A stretch of DNA of 64,000 nucleotides from Notamacropus eugenii (taxonomy: Eukaryota; Chordata; Mammalia; Diprotodontia; Macropodidae), in NCBI RefSeq assembly GCF_028372415.1, contig NC_092879.1, positions 68,204,800 to 68,268,799 on the forward strand. The letters run 5' to 3'. The notes under the pieces are model-generated. The model did no database searches and had not been told where the DNA came from. It saw only the letters and a list, made by a program, of their open reading frames with translations. Every line of letters starts with the position of its first letter. Position 1 is the first letter of the stretch. Shown here one piece after another: positions 22,245-34,289 of this stretch. Both the position numbers and the translations under genes were made by a program.

Positions 22245-22670
22245 TACTGTCACACACTGCCTGCCAGAGGACTCTTGCTTTCCCCATGGTCTTCACAGCC
22301 ATCATCTGGGAAGATGATGTGTATAGTGAAGGAGCCAGCCATCCCCACCAACTGCCAACCATTTGCCACATACAAAGAAGGTGTGCTGGCATTTCTGAAG
22401 CAACAAGTCACCATAACGAAAAGGCAGGAGGCAGTGTGTACCACACAAATCAAACTACTACCATTACCTTTACTACCATCTCCCTCAGATCTTCATGGAG
22501 ACAGCCCAGAACTCTGAACCTATGAGTCTTGAGAAAAATAATGTTTCTACCGCAGTGCCTACAGGGGTCACCCTGGGAAGCAATCCCTGTGAATATGCAG
22601 CCTGGTAACCACTTCTGCCAGTGGTATGGACATAGCTACTGAAGACCCAGAAGGGAAGGCTCCTGCTCCC
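22245..22670 (+). repeat. Unassigned dispersed repeat, copy A
   Basis: This segment is clearly homologous over about 400 bp to the reverse complement of 53870-54360. Shared landmarks are TCACAGCCATCATC, CCAGCCA...CCAACTGCC/ATTTGCCACA, ACCACCATCTCCC, GAGTCTTGA and ATAGCTACTGAAGACCC. In one frame copy A stays open from 22275 to 22517 (start codon at 22275) and reads SQPSSGKMMC...PTNCQPFATYK; copy B has the related SQPSSREEALA but with stops. It may be a retrotransposed mRNA family or an unrecognised transposon. I do not recognise the product. Confidence 0.6.
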
Positions 22671-22814
22671 AAATAATTGTCAAATGGTTTAACATCAGAA
22701 ACTTGTATGCTTTATCAGTGAAATTACATTCCATTAAATAAGAGGTACGACCATCTCCTTTGCAGTTCTACACTCAGGATGATGGGACCTTTCCATCTGA
22801 CTTCCATTTAAAAC

Positions 22815-22935
22815 CTTTCATATGTGTTGTCTCCCATATTAGAATGTGATCTGCTTGAGAGCAGGTACTATCTTTTCTATTTGTATCCCCAGGTCTTTGC
22901 ACATCATGAGTGCTTAATCAATGCTTCACTTATTC
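22815..22935 (+). mobile_element. L2 LINE 3' end
   Basis: TGTCTCCCATATTAGAATGTGATCTGCTTGAGAGCAGG, TGTATCCCCAGG and GAGTGCTTAATCAATGCTT match the L2 terminus. Confidence 0.75.
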
Positions 22936-23109
22936 ATAAAAGGAGAAGATTACACCAGTTGACCTCTCAAGTTACTTCTTAAATCTTATGATCACTTATT
23001 AAGTCCCTACTATTTTTAAGTATCACAGCAAAATAGTTGAATAGTCATATATAAGTCTAAATTTGGAGGTGCCAAACAGAATTTTGCTAAGGATGTTCCT
23101 CCTCCAAGA

Positions 23110-23205
23110 CCACCGTCTCTATGCCAATTCAACGTACATTTAAAAAATTCCTATTATGTTCTGGTGTTAGGCACTGTGGATACAAAGATGGAAAAAACCT
23201 CTAGA
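23110..23205 (-). mobile_element. L2 LINE fragment
   Basis: CATTTAAAAAATTCCTATTATGTTCTGG and TTAGGCACTGTGGATACAAAG are reversed L2 3'-end motifs; a similar scrap lies near 22990-23030. Confidence 0.55.
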
Positions 23206-23319
23206 AGTTACCATTTGCCTATCTCCACGGTGGAGGTGGGCTCTTTTCTTGTCCTCTAAGTACTACAGATTCCGTTTGGTTATTAGTTATATTTATATGG
23301 ATAGTACAATATTGACACA

Positions 23320-23475
23320 TAGCATGGCACAGTGGATAGAGAGAGAATTGGCTTTGAAGTCATGGAGAACTGAATTCAAGCCCAAGTTTTTCCTCTGATT
23401 CATGTTTGTCTTGCAATCATAGGAAAGTCACTTACCTTCTCAGTGCTCAAGCCACTTTTCTAAGATGCAGACCAT
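23320..23475 (+). mobile_element. CORE-type SINE
   Basis: GGCACAGTGGATAGAGAGAG...GAACTGAATTCAAG...GGAAAGTCACTTACC follows the forward head and core. Confidence 0.65.
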
Positions 23476-24734
23476 GATTGCGTTGTGTCAGTGGACCTGC
23501 ATCTGCGTCTGCAGTTGTCCATCTGCATCTGCGAAGGGGATTTCTGTGCTGAGAATTCCCTGTACAAAAGAGAACAAGGTCACATAGATACATTTACAAG
23601 TGGCAAAGATTGCAGAACTTGGAGAGTTACTTTATCCTTATCTCTTCTATTTAGTTCATTGTTTTAATGGATAATGGAAAAGCTTGTGTTGCTCAGCTGA
23701 GAAATTCTTTAGAATGTGTAGGTTCAGTTACATTCCAAATTTGGCTTTCTGTTAGTGGATGGCTGGTAATGTATGCTTTTATACATTTAAGGGAGAAAAA
23801 CATGATTACAAAATGGTCACTAGCCCCATTGAACATCAAAAACTTTTAAAATGAGGCAAATGATAAAGTATGGTCTTTATTTTATTAAATTTCCTTAAAT
23901 TGCACATTATAAAAATCGAGGAAAAAGTCATACATTTTGTAAAACTTATGAGTTTTTTTTTTTGAGGGGGAGGGTTTCCAAAGTTTGACAACCCCCATTG
24001 CATCTGGCCTGGCACATTCCTATTTTTAATGAGAACCTTATGAGGGTGCTGAAGGTTTGGCTGTCTTAGGCAGGGCCTTTTCCCTAGGGGGATCATAAAG
24101 GATACACTAGGCAGTAACGTCACTGCTAATGGAATTTCTCCAAAATGTTTCAAGGCAGGCTGCCTCCACCCAAGTTAAGGGAGTCGAAGCTGGGAAGTGG
24201 TACCATGCTTAGGTCCTCATAGAGCTGTAAACTTCAATTTTCCTACTTATTAGAGATAGAAAATGAGAACACTCATGAGGTTATTCTGCAGAGAGAGCTT
24301 CATGGATTCATGTATTAATGTAACAGGAGAGTTTTTTTTTTTTTTTAGTGGAAAAACCACCACTTTGTAAGTAAGACCAACTGAAGGTGGATAGTTGAGA
24401 TGGAAAATAACAAAAAATGAAATTCCCAAATTACGGATCTTGATTCCTTCCTTTATTTTCTACCGTATACTTTCCAAACTCCTTTGCTGTAGAGTTTGCC
24501 CTAGATGTCACTCAGCAATTTGTGCTTGAAGACGTAGGGAGAATATGGTGATAGTATCAATAGGTGTATGCATACACAAGTAGTAAAGGCTCTCCAACTT
24601 GGATAGTACCTTAATCTTTTATGAAATGTTCCAAAGAATTCTTCAGTCCAATGGCCTTTTGACAGGGAATTGGTTTCTAGCACTGCTACCTCAAAAGATG
24701 TTTGACTCAACTGTCTTGGTTTGTCTCAATTCAC
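23476..24734. other. No gene or clear repeat
   Basis: Intron sequence with one T14 run near 24330; no recognised element. Confidence 0.4.
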
Positions 24735-25095
24735 TTCAATTTAACAAGTATTTATCAAGTACCTACTATGTGTAACTTGGGCACCCAGATGGCACAGTGG
24801 ATAGAATACTGACCCTGGAGTTAGGAAGATTCTTCTTGAGTTCAAATCAGACACTAGCTGTGTGACCCTGGGCAAGTCACTTCACCCTGTTTACCTCCCT
24901 CATCTGTAAAATGAGCTGGAGAAGGAAATGACAAACCACTCCAGTATTTTTGCCAAGAAAACCCCAAATGGGGCCTCAAAGAGCAGACATGACTACACAA
25001 TAGCAACGACAATGTGTAACAACACTCTGTGTTAGGGTCTGGAGACGCCAAAACAAAAATGAAGCATTCCTTGGCCCTCATCTACTGATTTTAAG
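24735..25095 (-). mobile_element. L2 LINE 3' end, split by a SINE
   Basis: Left part: CAAGTATTTATCAAGTACCTACTATGTG. Right part: CACTCTGTGTTAGGGTCTGGAGACGCC...TTGGCCCTCA. Together these give reversed L2 3' sequence with the MAR1-type SINE inserted at ...CTATGTG. Confidence 0.72.
24777..25011 (+). mobile_element. MAR1/WSINE-type tRNA-RTE SINE with target duplication
   Basis: The tRNA-like head (GATGGCACAGTGGATAGAATAC), core (GCTGTGTGACCCTGGGCAAGTCACTT) and BovB/RTE-like tail (ATTTTTGCCAAGAAAACCCC...CAGACATGACTAC) are all present. Flanking 9-bp direct repeats ATGTGTAAC lie at 24768-24776 and 25012-25020. It was probably mobilised by an RTE LINE. Confidence 0.85.
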
Positions 25096-25514
25096 TTCTA
25101 AGCATTTTGATTCCTCACAAGCGCTTCACCAGCTATTTAGTTGCCTCCCTTTGAAGCCATTTTCAAGTAATGGGGAAAATTTTGGGGGGAGCGATATACA
25201 TCAACCTTTGTCTTTTTGTTGGCTTTTCTTTAGCCCATTTGCTTTTTTTTCTCCCAGTATATTAGTGATTTGGGAATAGTGTTTCAGCCATTTTCATTGG
25301 GGAAACTGATTCTGAGTATCCATTTAATTTATTTCTCCTAAAACTTATACCCTTATATTTTGTGAAAGGTACATGTTGATGACAAGAGAACATTGTCACC
25401 GCTGGCTGTGTGGCAGTGTGGTGTTGTGGAAGGAGTTCTTAGTTAAAGTGTTAAAAGCTGGTTGTTGGCTTTTTTAACCTTTTACGCATACATGAATTTG
25501 TATGAGGTATTACC

Positions 25515-25705
25515 ACTCAGCAAATGCAAAGGAGCATTGGATTTCAAACTTCTGTCCAAATCATGTCTCTGCAACTTACTAGCTGTGTGATTTCAGTCAA
25601 ATTCCTTCCTGTCTCTGAACCTTAGTTTTTTTTTTCCCCATGGAAAGTGAAGGGTTTGAATGAAATGCTCTCTTGGGTCTCATCTAACTCCAGCTCTTAT
25701 GATCT
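25515..25705 (+). mobile_element. MIR/CORE-type SINE
   Basis: CTCTGCAACTTACTAGCTGTGTGATTTCAG, CTCTGAACCTTAG and TCATCTAACTCCAGCTCTTATGATCTT match forward MIR. Confidence 0.75.
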
Positions 25706-27329
25706 TATAAAGGTAAACAACAAATTTCTTTATTTCTTCCCTCATATAGAAAAAAAGGCTTTCAAGGGCCATATTATTTAACATCTTGCAAGCTGTTTCT
25801 CTGTGTTCCAAAATCTGGTTCCACAATTTTTGTAGTTCATGTGGCTTTTATGGCATATTAATTTTAAAAACTCAAGGGAACAGTGTGTGTTTAAATTGTT
25901 GAATTAATACAACCTTAATTTTCAGCTAAATTTCAGAAACCTGCAAATACTAGCTGCTTTGCATTGGCATATAATGACACTTTTGTTTACATTTCAGAGC
26001 GTATTTAATCATGGGCTTCTACATTTTCATAAATAGATAATGGATGATAAAACCTTTAAAAGTTGCATTACTGGTACTCTTCCTTCTAGAACAGAAATTC
26101 ACAATTTCTCAATGAGCCACTTTTTTCAGGGTGATTACATCTCTTTAAAAATTGAAATGTAAAATCAAAAAAACCTGTGAAAACATAAAAATAAATAATC
26201 ATTTTTTCCAAACTCAATTTGGAACCCCTTTTAGTGATGTGAAGACAACATGATATTTGCATGTTTTACTTATTGATTTCCTTTGTGCGAGGTAATTCTT
26301 GATCTTTAGGTGCAGTGAGGTATGCAGGGACTGAAGAACTTTCCCCATCCCTTTCATGCACCCTTTCCTGGAACTTCAACTTCACTATGAAATAATCATT
26401 CTCCAGCATCTTGAGGTCTACCCAGTTCTGGGTCCTCATACTTTATGATACCACTATGAGGGTATTGTAGCAAGTAGTTGCCTCCTGGAGGAAGACCCAG
26501 AAAAGAGACGTGGACATACATCCAGATGTAGGATACACTGGCCCTCAGGCTGGAGAGATGGTAATGATTAAGGACCAGGATTGGGACCAGGCCTTATGAC
26601 TTGGAATAGAGAATGACTCCCTCACCAAACCACATTGCCCCCTCCATTAATTGATGTAGGCAAGAGTGAGGCAGAACCAAAAAAAGACCCACAAAAACAT
26701 AAAACAATGAAGTCCAAACAAAAAAATCAAAATTAAGAGAAAGAGAGGTTGCGGTAAGATCTACAAATGTACAAGTGGGAAAGATGAGGGAGCTCCAGAA
26801 GCTCTACATTTCCTAAAGGACATAGATTAAAGAAGGAACATGTAAACATAAAGCCCTTGAGTGAGAGAACAGAATTCAGAAAAGCCTAGCTGGAGATATA
26901 AATGAGGAAGATGAAGTTAATGAATATTTTTTGGAAAAGGATGCCACAAATGAAAGCTTCTCAGGTTAAGAAACTGGATTGCAGGTGGGCAGCTTGGGTG
27001 GTAGATGCTGAACTCACACTGTTATCTGGATCTTGAGAAGGAAGGATAAAAAGGGGAGAGAATGGTAATTCAGAGAAAAAGATAGAATGGCTAGGTATGT
27101 CCACCCATATTGAGAGAGAGGTGAGGAAAGGGACAGGTATTTCCTCCTCCCCTGTGTAGGCCTTCTCCAGATTTCCAGATGAACCCAATCTTATGAAGTG
27201 TTTCATGCTACCTCCCCCTCAATCAAATTTCCTCTCTGCAATTTCTACCTACTCTTCTTAGACCTGCCCTCAGGGGACCAAGCAGAGCCAAGTGTGATTC
27301 CTCCTACATGTTACAGGAAGTCAGGCAGT
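25706..27329. other. No gene; unassigned sequence
   Basis: The first part is AT-rich. From about 26300 to 27300 the composition becomes purine-rich with many AAG/GAG runs, and could be an old retroelement interior that I cannot classify. Confidence 0.35.
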
Positions 27330-27445
27330 TAACTAGAGTTTAATATGCACCTGCTATGTGCCAGGCACTGGGCTAAAAGCTAGAGGTACAAAGACAGTCA
27401 AAAAACTACAGTGCCTCTTCTCAAAGAGCTCAGTCTAATGAGTGG
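27330..27445 (-). mobile_element. L2 LINE 3' end
   Basis: TATGCACCTGCTATGTGCCAGGCACTGGGCTAA...TACAAAGACAGTC...CTCAAAGAGCTCAGTCTAATGAG is reversed L2 terminus. Confidence 0.75.
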
Positions 27446-27449
27446 GTGA

Positions 27450-27660
27450 TAATAGCGCCACTAATATAGTTTTAAGGTTTACAAACACTATATCACATCA
27501 TTCTCGCAACAACCCTGGGGAGTAGGTGCTTTTATTATTTCCATTTTACAGATAAGGAAACTGAGGCAGCCAGAAGTTAAGTGACTTGTCCAGATTTATG
27601 CAGATCTCAAGTCTTTCTGACTCCAGGTTCAGCACTCTATACACTATGTGACCTAACTTT
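27450..27660 (-). mobile_element. CORE-type SINE, nearly full length
   Basis: TTAAGGTTTACAAACACTATATCACATCATTCTCGCAACAACCC, CATTTTACAGATAAGGAAACTGAGGC and AAGTGACTTGTCCAGA are the reversed order of the marsupial CORE-SINE. Confidence 0.82.
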
Positions 27661-27689
27661 CCTTTACATATTTCAAGACCCTATGTCTT

Positions 27690-28735
27690 CTCTCATCTTC
27701 CCCAAATCCCTTTATTAGTTTTCACATAGCATAAACTTATAAATTTATGATCTTATAAACAATACTGCCTTCACCTTCAGATACTCTCGAGCTTATCAGT
27801 GTCCTTCCTAAAATGTATCTGGAAGGGAACACAGGATTCTAGATGTGATCTCACCAGGGAGTGTGTAGTCAGCTGACAGGCCTCAAACCCATCAGTGAGT
27901 TAGGAGGTTATCTATCCCAAGCATGTGAAGATTTACTGTGGTGAAAGGGGCAGATAGGAACAGTTTGTTCTAACCACTAAGAAGGTGGCTGAAGCAGGAG
28001 CTGTGGAGATCATCCATTTCATCCCAGGCCATCACCAGCCATCTTAACTTTGTCTTTCCCCTGGACTTTGATGACTCTGTAGGAGGGAGGGAGGCTGATG
28101 ACTTTGTGCAACTCTGTCTCTCTGAAATGCAATTCATGCAGGAGTTAAGATATCACCTGGTAGTATCATCGGTCCTCTTTGAAAATGAAGGGCAAGCAAC
28201 AACAACTGCAGTGGGGCGTTCCACATGGGATATTTCTCTTAATGTCTCCCAAAACTGTGTTTGCTTTCTTGGTGGCCATATCCCACTCTTAACTCAGAGT
28301 GAGCTTTCAAGGCACTAAAAAAATCCCTAAAATTTTTTTCCAGATAAACTAGTATCTAGCTGTGCCTCCTCTGACTTGTACTTTTTAAAATCCAGGACTA
28401 AGACGTTACCTTAAAGTTGATTTTCTTGGATGACCCCATGTTTTAGCTAGTCATGACCTTTTTAAATACTGAATTTCATCTTGTATGTTGACTATCCCTC
28501 CCAAATTTGCATCATCTCCAAATGTTATCATGACATCTCTGCTTTTATCCTAGTCATTGAGAAAAAAGTTAAACAGCACAGGGAAAACATATCCTATGTC
28601 TCTGAGGACTTCCCCAGAGGCCTCCTTCTACATTATGACCATCCTGAATTTTGGCCAATTCTGTGTCCTTTCCATACCTTAATCCTGCATGCTGAATTGG
28701 GGTATAGAATGTGCATAGGGGTTTATTCTTAACCT
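27690..28735 (-). mobile_element. CR1/L3 LINE fragment, split by a SINE-like insertion
   Basis: On the minus strand, 28380-28640 reads as a reverse-transcriptase segment: DKSRDVMITFGDDANLGGIV, where FGDD stands for the usual FADD, then NIQDEIQYLKR. The block near 27780-27860 reads GAGATCACATCTAGAATCCTGTG...ACATTTTAGGAAGGACA, matching the downstream RPHLEYC region of CR1/L3. The middle (about 27870-28215) is a younger inserted repeat. Stops and frame breaks are frequent. Confidence 0.72.
27870..28215 (+). mobile_element. Marsupial SINE-like repeat, tail shared with 4480-4780
   Basis: CCAGGCCATCACCAGCCATC, TGGACTTTGATGACTCTG, GGGAGGCTGATGACTTTGTGC and GGTCCTCTTTGAAAATGAAGGGCAAGCAACAACAAC parallel the tail of the SINE at 4480-4780. 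The longer 5' part here (AACAGTTTGTTCTAACCAC...) is absent there. Confidence 0.6.
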
Positions 28736-28739
28736 TAAA

Positions 28740-29675
28740 CCTTCCTTTAGTCTGTGTGAGAAATTGATGGTAGCTAAGCTGATCTGACTTGGCAACAGTG
28801 AAAATCTGGACTGTTAGGTGGACTGAGGGAGGGAAAGGACTGAAGTATTTCTCCAAACGTCCTAGTGCCCTGGACTAAGGAATTAGAAGCTCCCTGCAGA
28901 GTCATCCTACTTATCAAGGTGATAGGATTCTTGACAGGTGCTAGCATGGTGCTAGCCATTAGGTACTAGCCAGATATTTCTTTTTACGATAGTCTTGGAG
29001 AATGAGATTGGTACTGGCCCCACACAACATTAGTTAATCTTTTTACAAACACAAATTGTTCTCAACATTCACAAAAACCTTTTTCTTTACTGAAACAAAG
29101 GCCCAGGTAGAGTGTTCATTCACTGTGGACACAAATGGCAAACGATGAATTGGATTCGCAGTCATACTCTGAGTCATTGAGAGATCTCTTCCAATCTGCT
29201 CCCTCATGTTTATGTTGCCATAGCTTAGAGGAGTTGAGATTGACACCAGGGAAACATCAGTAAATGGCCATAACATTCCATTTGCAATGCCAGTGCCCTG
29301 CAGGAGCTTGGATTCCCAGCCAGAGGCTGCAAGCATGGCACTGGGCATCTGCCTTTTTGAATGACTGGCAGGAAACTAGGTTGAGCTGACCCTGACCTAA
29401 TTTTTTAAAAGCATCTGTTACTCATTATTCCCTCCTCTTGCATGGGTGGAAGTGAAGTCAAAATCTGGCTCCTGACTATTACGTTACAAGATAATGTACA
29501 CTACCACAAGGTTCCCATCCATAGTCAACATTAGTCAGTGATAGACAATTCTTTGTCTGTGCTTCATCCAGAAAAGAATTAGGGTAGCTCCTTGGAGTCA
29601 ACACCAGAGTATATTTAATCATGTTGAAGGATATTCACTTGACTCCTGTTATTACCTCATTTGTTCATGTGGGAT
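28740..29675. other. No gene or clear repeat
   Basis: Intron sequence without a recognised element. Confidence 0.4.
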
Positions 29676-29679
29676 CCGA

Positions 29680-29860
29680 TAATGATTGCTTGCACGGATG
29701 TAGCACTTTATGGATCACAAAATGTCTTAATACACTTTATCATTTGATCTCAGCAAATAGAATCAGGACCCTTTCTTAGGAGGCAGATGAAGGATCAAAT
29801 GAGATGTTTGTAAAGTGCTTAACCCAGAGTCTGGCATCTAGTAAGCACTTAATACACACC
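29680..29860. mobile_element. Two CORE-SINE tail fragments, opposite orientations
   Basis: 29690-29755 resembles a reversed tail (TAGCACTTTATGGATCACAAAATG...TCATTTGATCTCAGC). 29780-29860 resembles a forward tail (GATCAAATGAGATGTTTGTAAAGTGCTTAACCCAGAGTCTGGC). Confidence 0.55.
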
Positions 29861-29879
29861 TTAAGTAGACCCTTGTTTG

Positions 29880-29990
29880 CTTTCTTCTTTCAGGACAGGG
29901 CTTGCTTTTGCCTTTATATTCTTAGTGATCAACAAGCTGCCAAGTACATAGTAAGTGTTTAATAAATACTTGTTGGTTGAAATGATTGAT
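29880..29990 (+). mobile_element. L2 LINE 3' end
   Basis: AGTACATAGTAAGTGTTTAATAAATACTTGTTGGTTGAA is the L2 terminus, preceded by GGACAGGGCTTGCTTTTGCC. Confidence 0.72.
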
Positions 29991-30309
29991 ACTCATAGCC
30001 ATGAATGAATGAATGATTCTTTGGACCAACCCTCAAAATCCCATATTTTCTAGACTCTCTTTCAATCAGGGGCTAATGTTTCATTGACTTGTGATATGAA
30101 AGGGGAATGTTTGCTCTTTGTCCATGGGGACAACTTCTCTCTTTACTGCAGGTGATGTTTAGATGCCAGCTGCCACTGCTGAGTTGGAAGTGGTGGCTTC
30201 TCAGAGATAATGGTAACTGACATGTGCCATTTAACATTTGCAGATGACAACTCTCCCTAGTGTAGCCCCAGTTCTCATTTTCTTGGATTGGTGCAAGGAT
30301 CTGCTTTGG

Positions 30310-30410
30310 TTTTTGACATTCTTGTTGCAGAAGTCACTCATACTTCTTCTCTGGGTAACACAGTACCTGGCACACATTAAGTGCTTAGTAAATGCTTGTT
30401 GGATGACTGG
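30310..30410 (+). mobile_element. L2-like LINE 3' end
   Basis: GTACCTGGCACACATTAAGTGCTTAGTAAATGCTTGTTGGATGA matches the L2 terminus. Confidence 0.7.
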
Positions 30411-33400
30411 ATCAGATGAGAAATGTTCAGATTTTCCCAATGGAGAATACAAATACGTCTTTCATTTGCCGACTTGCCTTTTTGTGCATTTTGTAAAGAA
30501 AAACCAAAGTGCTTTGGTATTCTGGATTCTCAACCTCAAAACAGTAAATACAGTTTTAATATACCCTTTTAGAGAAGTACCTTGCAGCAACTTACACTTG
30601 GATTGCAGCAAACTTCCTCCACTTGACTTCAATAGCTCTGGACTAAGTAAAAAGCTATATAGAAAGTCCAAAAAAGGAAACTACATTAGAAAAGACAAAG
30701 AGGATGCTTAAAATCCCAAGAACTGATGTTTAATACTACTTGTCATGTCCACATACTGGGCTATGTGCTATCATGTAATTATGTTAGACCGTTATAATAT
30801 ACAACTATGATGAGTAAAGTTGGAAATAATGTCCATCTGATTCCATAAGAAAACTTACTGCCAATTTTGGCTGCTGTTTCTTCATGGTTCTAAAGAAAAT
30901 GGTCCTGGTTGCCTGGGTTAGTAACCCTCTATGCACCCTAACACATGTACACACATCCTGGATTCCTCTCCTGCTCTTTTTTGCTTGTTTGGGGCTGTTT
31001 TGTTCAAGGATACCAGTGATTTGTATTTCATACACCCCCTCTCCTTTATAAAGAAAAAAAAAATTAATGCCAGCTGCCCCTTATGCATATGTTTTTAAAG
31101 AAAAACTATAAAACCCAGTTTGCATCTGAAGCTTCAAAGAGAGGATATTAACTCCACAGCATTTACAAAACTTATAAAATTCATCACATTCAAGATGGAT
31201 AAATTCAGCTTCATTCTGGGGCTGCTTCAGGGCTACAAGAACTTTTCTTTTAAAAGTTTTGGATTGAGGAAAACCCCAAATGCATATTGCCCTCAAGCAC
31301 TTTTTTCCCTTTTAATTTGGAGACCCCTCTGTATTTGGAGTGGAATGTAATCCATATGTTTTTGATTCATTTACACTTCACCCATCAAAATGTTGTCTAG
31401 TAAAGGCCATTTGATGTTCGAGAAGCTTTTTGTGCCTTTTAAAAAATAAACCCCTTAAACCCTTCTCTTCTCCTTAAATCTGAAAGCCCTACATTGCCTA
31501 CATTGAGTAAACAAACCCCAATGCCAAGCTAATCTGCGTTTAGTTCTTAATGACTTCTCTACAGAATGCAAGGCAGACCACTTCAAGGAGATGCCCAACC
31601 CCTCTGAGCACCATTTGGTTGCCCTGTGCCCTCCACTTCTTCCATTGGTGGGTTTGAGTAGGTTGCTCTGATCTAGTCACTTGTCTGTGTTTTCATTTGA
31701 GCACTTCCCTCATTTATCAGATTTGTCAATTTGCCTCTTCTTCAAAGGTAGAAGGCATTTGTAGATTTCATTCTGAACTGAACAGGAAGTGGAAGAGAGG
31801 ATCTTGGAATGGAAATAAACTCTACTGTCACATGGTTGGGCAGTGACTTTAGAAATGAAGCATCTCTGAGTCTTCCTTTCCAATTGGCCTGTCTCTATAA
31901 GAAGAAGCATCATGGGGATTTTCCTTTGGGTTGATTTTAGCTGCCCCATAGCACGTGCTTCTCCAACACACCCCCTCACCCAAACTCAGTAATTTATTTG
32001 TCATTAAGATTAGAAAGCAACTCTGACAATTTGTCCAGTGATCACCGAAGCAATGCCCTTGAAAAGGTATTGTTATTTTTTGATGGAAACGAATATAGAG
32101 GCAGAAAAATACAGGAGAAATTGGTCGAGCTGGTCAATATAGTTGTTATCTTGTGCATGGTCTTTCAAGCTTTTGAAGTCATCTTTGCATGGGAGCTTTC
32201 TGATATGCTCCTCTCCCATATTTGGCTGGCTTAAGAAAAAAAGGGGATTCCTTGATAGTAGTGGAGGAATGTGGAGGTCGATGACCAGAGGAGAGCAAAG
32301 AGAAGCTGCAAGAAGCACATGGCCAGACTTTTCTTTTTCCCAGTGCTTCCTAAATGGGAGAGATTGATTATGCCTGCCACAATAGGGCTTAGATTCATTA
32401 TTCGAATGAGGCCTAAAGATAGAGAGTTCAATAAATAGATCCATAGTTCGATAGATAGATAGAACATTTAAAGAGTAAATACTAGACGCTTTTGCTAAAA
32501 CACAGAATGACTTCATAGTTCAACAGAAAACTGCTACTTTCATCAAAAACTTTTAAATAATTCAGATGGTAAATCAATTTGTGATGGAAATTATTTGGAT
32601 TATTCAAAATACTTTTTATTCCCCTTCATCAATACAAATTTATAGCTACTGAAATTCAATTGCATTTAAAAAAATAAGGAGTGACTATCGAAATTACATA
32701 AAATAAGCTAATGTGAGTACCTCCGAAAATTCTGGATGATTCTCCAAACAGGGGAAGACTAAATGATCTGATGGAGTTCCTAACTGAAACAAATCAGAAT
32801 TGGATGTGAGCACCTTAAAGCAGATTTGGGCTTATATGCAAATGACCTCTTTTTTGTGTGTGGAATGAGAGGATGACCACCTTACTGCCAACAGAAAAAT
32901 GAATAGAGGACATCACTGTCCTTTCCGGATTGAGAACTTTAAAAATGGTTTTAATTTCCAACAATAGACATTTTAAAAGGACACTATGGGAGGTGGGACA
33001 GGACAGGGCCTGAGGTTGGTAAGCCACTGCATCGGTTAAACCCTAACTGTATAGCTGCAAGATGCATCATGCTCTCTGTGAATGTCACCTTTCTCAGCAG
33101 TTGCATCAACTCTCCTGTTAATCTTATACTGATGTCAGGTCATGATAAACTTGACTGGAGGGAGACTTAAATATCATCCCTCTTCCAGAGGTTTTTCACC
33201 CTCTTATTTTTCAAAATCTCCTTTGTGAGCCAGTACCTGGCCCATTGCTACTGGTGTTTGAAAAGGGCATGTCCTCTGCTGGTGTCTTCTAGCCCCAAAT
33301 GAGCTGGAGCCAGGCTGGAGGCTGTCACAGCCTCCCCCATTGTTCTTTTAATATGTGCTCCAAATAAAGCACCCCATGCAAAGTAGCCCAACTGTGACTG

Positions 33401-34289
33401 TTATTTGCTGGCCACCTGTCTCTCTGACAAGAGGAAACATTGGTTGTCTATGCTGGACTTGAAACCCTAGCTGCTTCTCCATTGACTGCAGGTGCATTAC
33501 AAACTGTGTTCCAATCTGGATTTGTCAAAGAAAACTGTTGAGAGTGTTCGTGAACTTATTTGCATTTGGTACAGATCTGCATGTGTGTCTTCTCGGCTGT
33601 CCATTTAGAGTGATGGCTGACCATTTCATAGTAAGGGATGGGATTTTTATTGAAACTGTTCCACATTGTATTTATAGTGTTGAGAAGGGCTTTGAGGGAA
33701 AACTGCCACAGCTTCCTGTTTATGGAACAGACTCCCAGGGCCTTTTGCTTTGCCCAGTGTCCAAGTGAATGGTGTGTTCTAGAGCTGCGTCCATTGGGAG
33801 GCAGACTTAAAATGCACATCCAGCTCTTTCAAAAGGCATTTGGTGTACAACTGCTGCTTTACATCTTACAGTGCTTGTGTGTCAAGTCTTATTCAGGCTT
33901 AGAAAGATCAGTATCAACAACCCTGATTGGGTTTCCACAGAAGGAAAAAAAATCCAGGTGTTTGACAGAAATGTATCTTGTTCACATATTAATATAAAAC
34001 CATCTTGATAGCATTTTTTATTGTGTCAAAGCTGGGAGCTTGCATTTTTTTTTGTTAATTCCTCTCTGGCCCTTTGCTGAAGTAGGCCTGGAAAAGTCAT
34101 GTGACCTTCCAGAGTAAGGTTACATTTTGTCAGGGATGAGATTAAAGCTTTGAATTGCTTCTAGAATTCAGTTTGAGGGAGCATATAGTACCTCATTCTG
34201 TCTAGGAAATCTGTGGGGTTCAAGGGAGATTGATAGATCTATGAATCACAATTAGAAAGAAATGGAGAAACATTTAATGGCAATTTAAT
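30411..34289. other. Long repeat-poor intron block
   Basis: Nearly 3.9 kb with no transposon I can name and no exon. It includes short frames of 140-157 codons that look like chance, and a repeat-free stretch around 33280-33420. Confidence 0.4.
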